Below, piece after piece: positions 5,111 through 6,365 of a stretch of 6,365 bases of DNA. Position 1 is the first letter of the stretch; every line of letters begins with the position of its first letter. The stretch is from positions 1-6,365 of the forward strand of contig JAGWRL010000184.1 of NCBI GenBank assembly GCA_028876585.1. Direction: 5' to 3'. The position numbers and the translations under genes were made by a program. The notes beneath the pieces are model-generated. The model had not been told where the DNA came from, made no database searches, and worked only from the letters and a program-made list of their open reading frames with translations. This DNA comes from Pseudomonadota bacterium. GTDB lineage: Bacteria > Pseudomonadota > Alphaproteobacteria > Rhizobiales > Beijerinckiaceae.

Positions 5111-5923
5111 ATGAGCGACAGCCAAGCGATGACGAGTTTCTCGGACCTGCTGCGCGGCCTGCAACGGGACGGCGACGGCTTCGCGATCTCGCTGCCGCCG
5201 GACTGGTTGCAGGGCCGCACGGCCTATGGCGGGCTGTCGGCCGCGCTATGCCTGGAAGCGACGTTGCGAAGCTTCCCCGACCTGCCGCCGCTCCGCTCGG
5301 CGCAGTTCTGCTTCGTCGGGCCGGCGACCGGCGCGTTGCGCGCCACCGCCGCCGTCCTGCGGCAAGGCAAGTCGACCGCCTTCATCAGCGCCGATCTCGA
5401 CGGCGAAAGCGGGCTGGCCGCGCGCGCGACTCTGGCCTTCGGCGCGGAACGCACGCCCTCGCTCAACCACGCTGAAGTCCCGGCGCCGGCGGGCCGGTCG
5501 CTGACCGACAGCGCGCCCTATTATGATTGGCCGGGCAAGCCGAATTTCATGAATCATTTCGAGGGACGGCTGGCGGCCGGCGCGGCGCCGCGCACGCCGG
5601 GCGCCCGCCCGGAAATGCTGGTTTGGGTGCGTCACCGCGACGAAGCGGCGGCGCAGGGTCTGGTGGGCCTGCTCGCGCTGGCCGACGCCTTGCCGCCCGC
5701 CTCGACCATCCTGTTTCCCGAGTTCGCGCCGATCAGCACGATGACCTGGTCGCTCGACGTGCTCGACCCCGCCGCCTCAACCCACGACGGCTGGTGGCTT
5801 ATTCATTGTTTGGCGGAGACCGCGCGGCAGGGTTATTCGGCGCAACACACGCGGATATGGAATACGGCGGGCCAGCCGATCATCGCCGCTCGGCAAACCA
5901 TCGCCATCTTCAGCAAGGGCTGA
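5111..5923 (+). CDS. TesB-like acyl-CoA thioesterase family protein (double hotdog)
   Basis: This is a 270-residue protein of the thioesterase superfamily, the length of a tandem (double) hotdog enzyme that hydrolyses acyl-CoA to free acid and CoA. The first hotdog spans roughly residues 10-115, with the central helix at GRTAYGGLSAALCLEATL (35-52). The second spans about 165-268, with its helix at GLVGLLALADALPP (183-196). Hand alignment to E. coli TesB places D192, T210 and Q262 on the TesB triad D204/T228/Q278, so it is probably active. The ATG at 5111 follows GAGGA (5096-5100) at ten bases. A four-codon ORF (5100-5114) overlaps it as ATGA and could give weak coupling. Its pairing with the nitronate monooxygenase-like gene suggests a shared role in acyl-CoA or lipid metabolism, but the substrate is not evident. 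No terminator is seen after the stop. Confidence 0.88.
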   Translation: MSDSQAMTSFSDLLRGLQRDGDGFAISLPPDWLQGRTAYGGLSAALCLEATLRSFPDLPPLRSAQFCFVGPATGALRATAAVLRQGKSTAFISADLDGESGLAARATLAFGAERTPSLNHAEVPAPAGRSLTDSAPYYDWPGKPNFMNHFEGRLAAGAAPRTPGARPEMLVWVRHRDEAAAQGLVGLLALADALPPASTILFPEFAPISTMTWSLDVLDPAASTHDGWWLIHCLAETARQGYSAQHTRIWNTAGQPIIAARQTIAIFSKG

Positions 5924-5937
5924 CCCCTACCCTTCCA

Positions 5938-6150
5938 TCAGCCGCGCAGTTTGGTGAGCGCCGAGCCTTTGTGGAATGCGATGTGCTCGGTCTTGCTGCT
6001 CTTGATCGCGTATTGCGGGTCTTGCGCGCTCGCGTGGCGGGTGTAGCCGTTCAACTGGAAATTGCTGCTATGCACGCCGATGATCGTGCCGCTGACCCGT
6101 CCGGCCTCGGAGTTCCAACTTACCTGATCGCCGATCTTGAACGCGTTCAT
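5938..6150 (-). CDS. DUF2945 (HVA1/TUDOR-like) small protein
   Basis: This 70-residue protein matches the DUF2945 family, also called the hypervirulence-associated TUDOR domain. The N-terminal FKIGDQVSWNSEAGRVSGTI (4-23) forms the first strands of a small beta barrel. A basic middle (GYTRHASAQDPQYAIKSS, 35-52) gives the usual conserved NASxxxPxYxI-like motif, and a short tail HIAFHKGSALTKL follows. The molecular role is not established; bacterial members are often stress-related or near DNA-repair genes. The ATG at 6150 has a GGAGG site five bases upstream. It converges on the thioesterase gene with only 14 bases between the stops. It is transcribed alone; its promoter should lie in 6161-6270, but no clear -35/-10 pair was found. 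Confidence 0.88.
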   Translation of the reverse strand: MNAFKIGDQVSWNSEAGRVSGTIIGVHSSNFQLNGYTRHASAQDPQYAIKSSKTEHIAFHKGSALTKLRG

Positions 6151-6269
6151 CGCCGCCTCCGTGTTGGGCGCGGGAAATCGTCAGCGCGTTGCAACAGGTT
6201 TTTGCGGCCTTCCTGTGGTCGCTCGCCGGGGGAGAGCGCCTGCCGATCAAGTTGAAGCGCCGCCTCCTT

Positions 6270-6294
6270 GTCATCCCCGCGAAAGCGGGGATCC
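6270..6294 (+). repeat. Palindromic intergenic repeat with GAAA loop, copy 1
   Basis: An 8-bp stem ATCCCCGC / GCGGGGAT (6273-6280 with 6285-6292) closes a GAAA loop, a stable GNRA tetraloop in RNA, flanked by GTC and CC. This is recognised from memory as a very common dispersed proteobacterial repeat. An inverted copy follows at 6322-6346. Confidence 0.8.
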
Positions 6295-6321
6295 CGGGGC
6301 CGGGGCGCGTCGTGTCCCGCT

Positions 6322-6346
6322 GGATTCCCGCTTTCGCGGGAATGAC
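6322..6346 (-). repeat. Palindromic intergenic repeat with GAAA loop, copy 2, inverted
   Basis: Read on the minus strand it matches copy 1 at 23 of 25 positions. Both differences fall on the same stem pair (C-G in copy 1, T-A here), so the hairpin is kept. The stem is ATTCCCGC / GCGGGAAT with a TTTC loop on the plus strand (GAAA on the minus). The two copies face each other across 27 bases upstream of the DUF2945 gene. Confidence 0.8.
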
Positions 6347-6365
6347 GCCGGCGATCCCATCCGAA

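Noticed and set aside
5100..5114. Four-codon ORF ATG-GAC-GAC-GAA-TGA as a leader peptide
   Set aside because: The Shine-Dalgarno match abuts its ATG too closely, and nothing about its codons suggests attenuation; mentioned only as possible coupling.
4115..5164. 349-residue open frame on the minus strand
   Set aside because: It is the antisense shadow of the nitronate monooxygenase gene, with Arg/Ala/Gly-rich composition and no family.
5527..6255. 242-residue open frame on the plus strand
   Set aside because: It overlaps the thioesterase out of frame and continues antisense through DUF2945; both overlapped genes have clear family matches.
1..6365. CRISPR array, tRNA, rRNA, phage or insertion-sequence genes
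   Set aside because: No regularly spaced direct repeats, cloverleaf sequence, transposase, integrase or phage-like frame was seen on either strand.

Overview
The window is GC-rich with GC-biased third codon positions. It carries a DUF1465/RcdA cell-cycle adaptor gene, a family confined to Alphaproteobacteria, and a perfect TTAA-N7-TTAA box of the CtrA type. Together with the BetA-like and ThiE-like sequences, these point to an alphaproteobacterium, most likely of the order Hyphomicrobiales (Rhizobiales). The species cannot be named from the sequence alone.

Left part (1-1259, minus strand): the N-terminal 98 residues of a GMC-family choline dehydrogenase run off the left edge. Upstream of it lies a complete YghU-type glutathione S-transferase. 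Both read leftwards. The 259-base gap above yghU (1260-1518) holds two inverted copies of a REP-like palindrome.

Centre (1519-3672, minus strand): a probable three-gene operon, rcdA - thiE-like - Sel1-repeat protein. The first gap is 31 bases, and the second junction is a TTGA start/stop overlap. RcdA is known as a ClpXP adaptor for destruction of the cell-cycle regulator CtrA. The ThiE-like protein has lost most catalytic motifs of thiamine phosphate synthase. The Sel1 protein has a signal peptide and about six repeats.

Intergenic block 3673-4102: this is the most interesting stretch. On the minus strand it has a textbook intrinsic terminator with no coding gene in front of it. It is preceded by a hairpin, by an anti-Shine-Dalgarno motif (CUCCUCCC) and by four UCCCU repeats. 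A perfect CtrA box lies a little further upstream. This looks like a small RNA gene, or else an attenuated leader of rcdA. A 15-bp GC-rich palindrome and a second TTAA pair are also present.

Right part (4103-6365): a plus-strand pair encodes an FMN-dependent nitronate monooxygenase-like protein and a TesB-like double-hotdog acyl-CoA thioesterase, 30 bases apart. It converges on a small minus-strand DUF2945 gene. The right end carries a second, different pair of inverted palindromic repeats. In both repeat pairs the differences between copies include compensatory changes that keep the stem paired.
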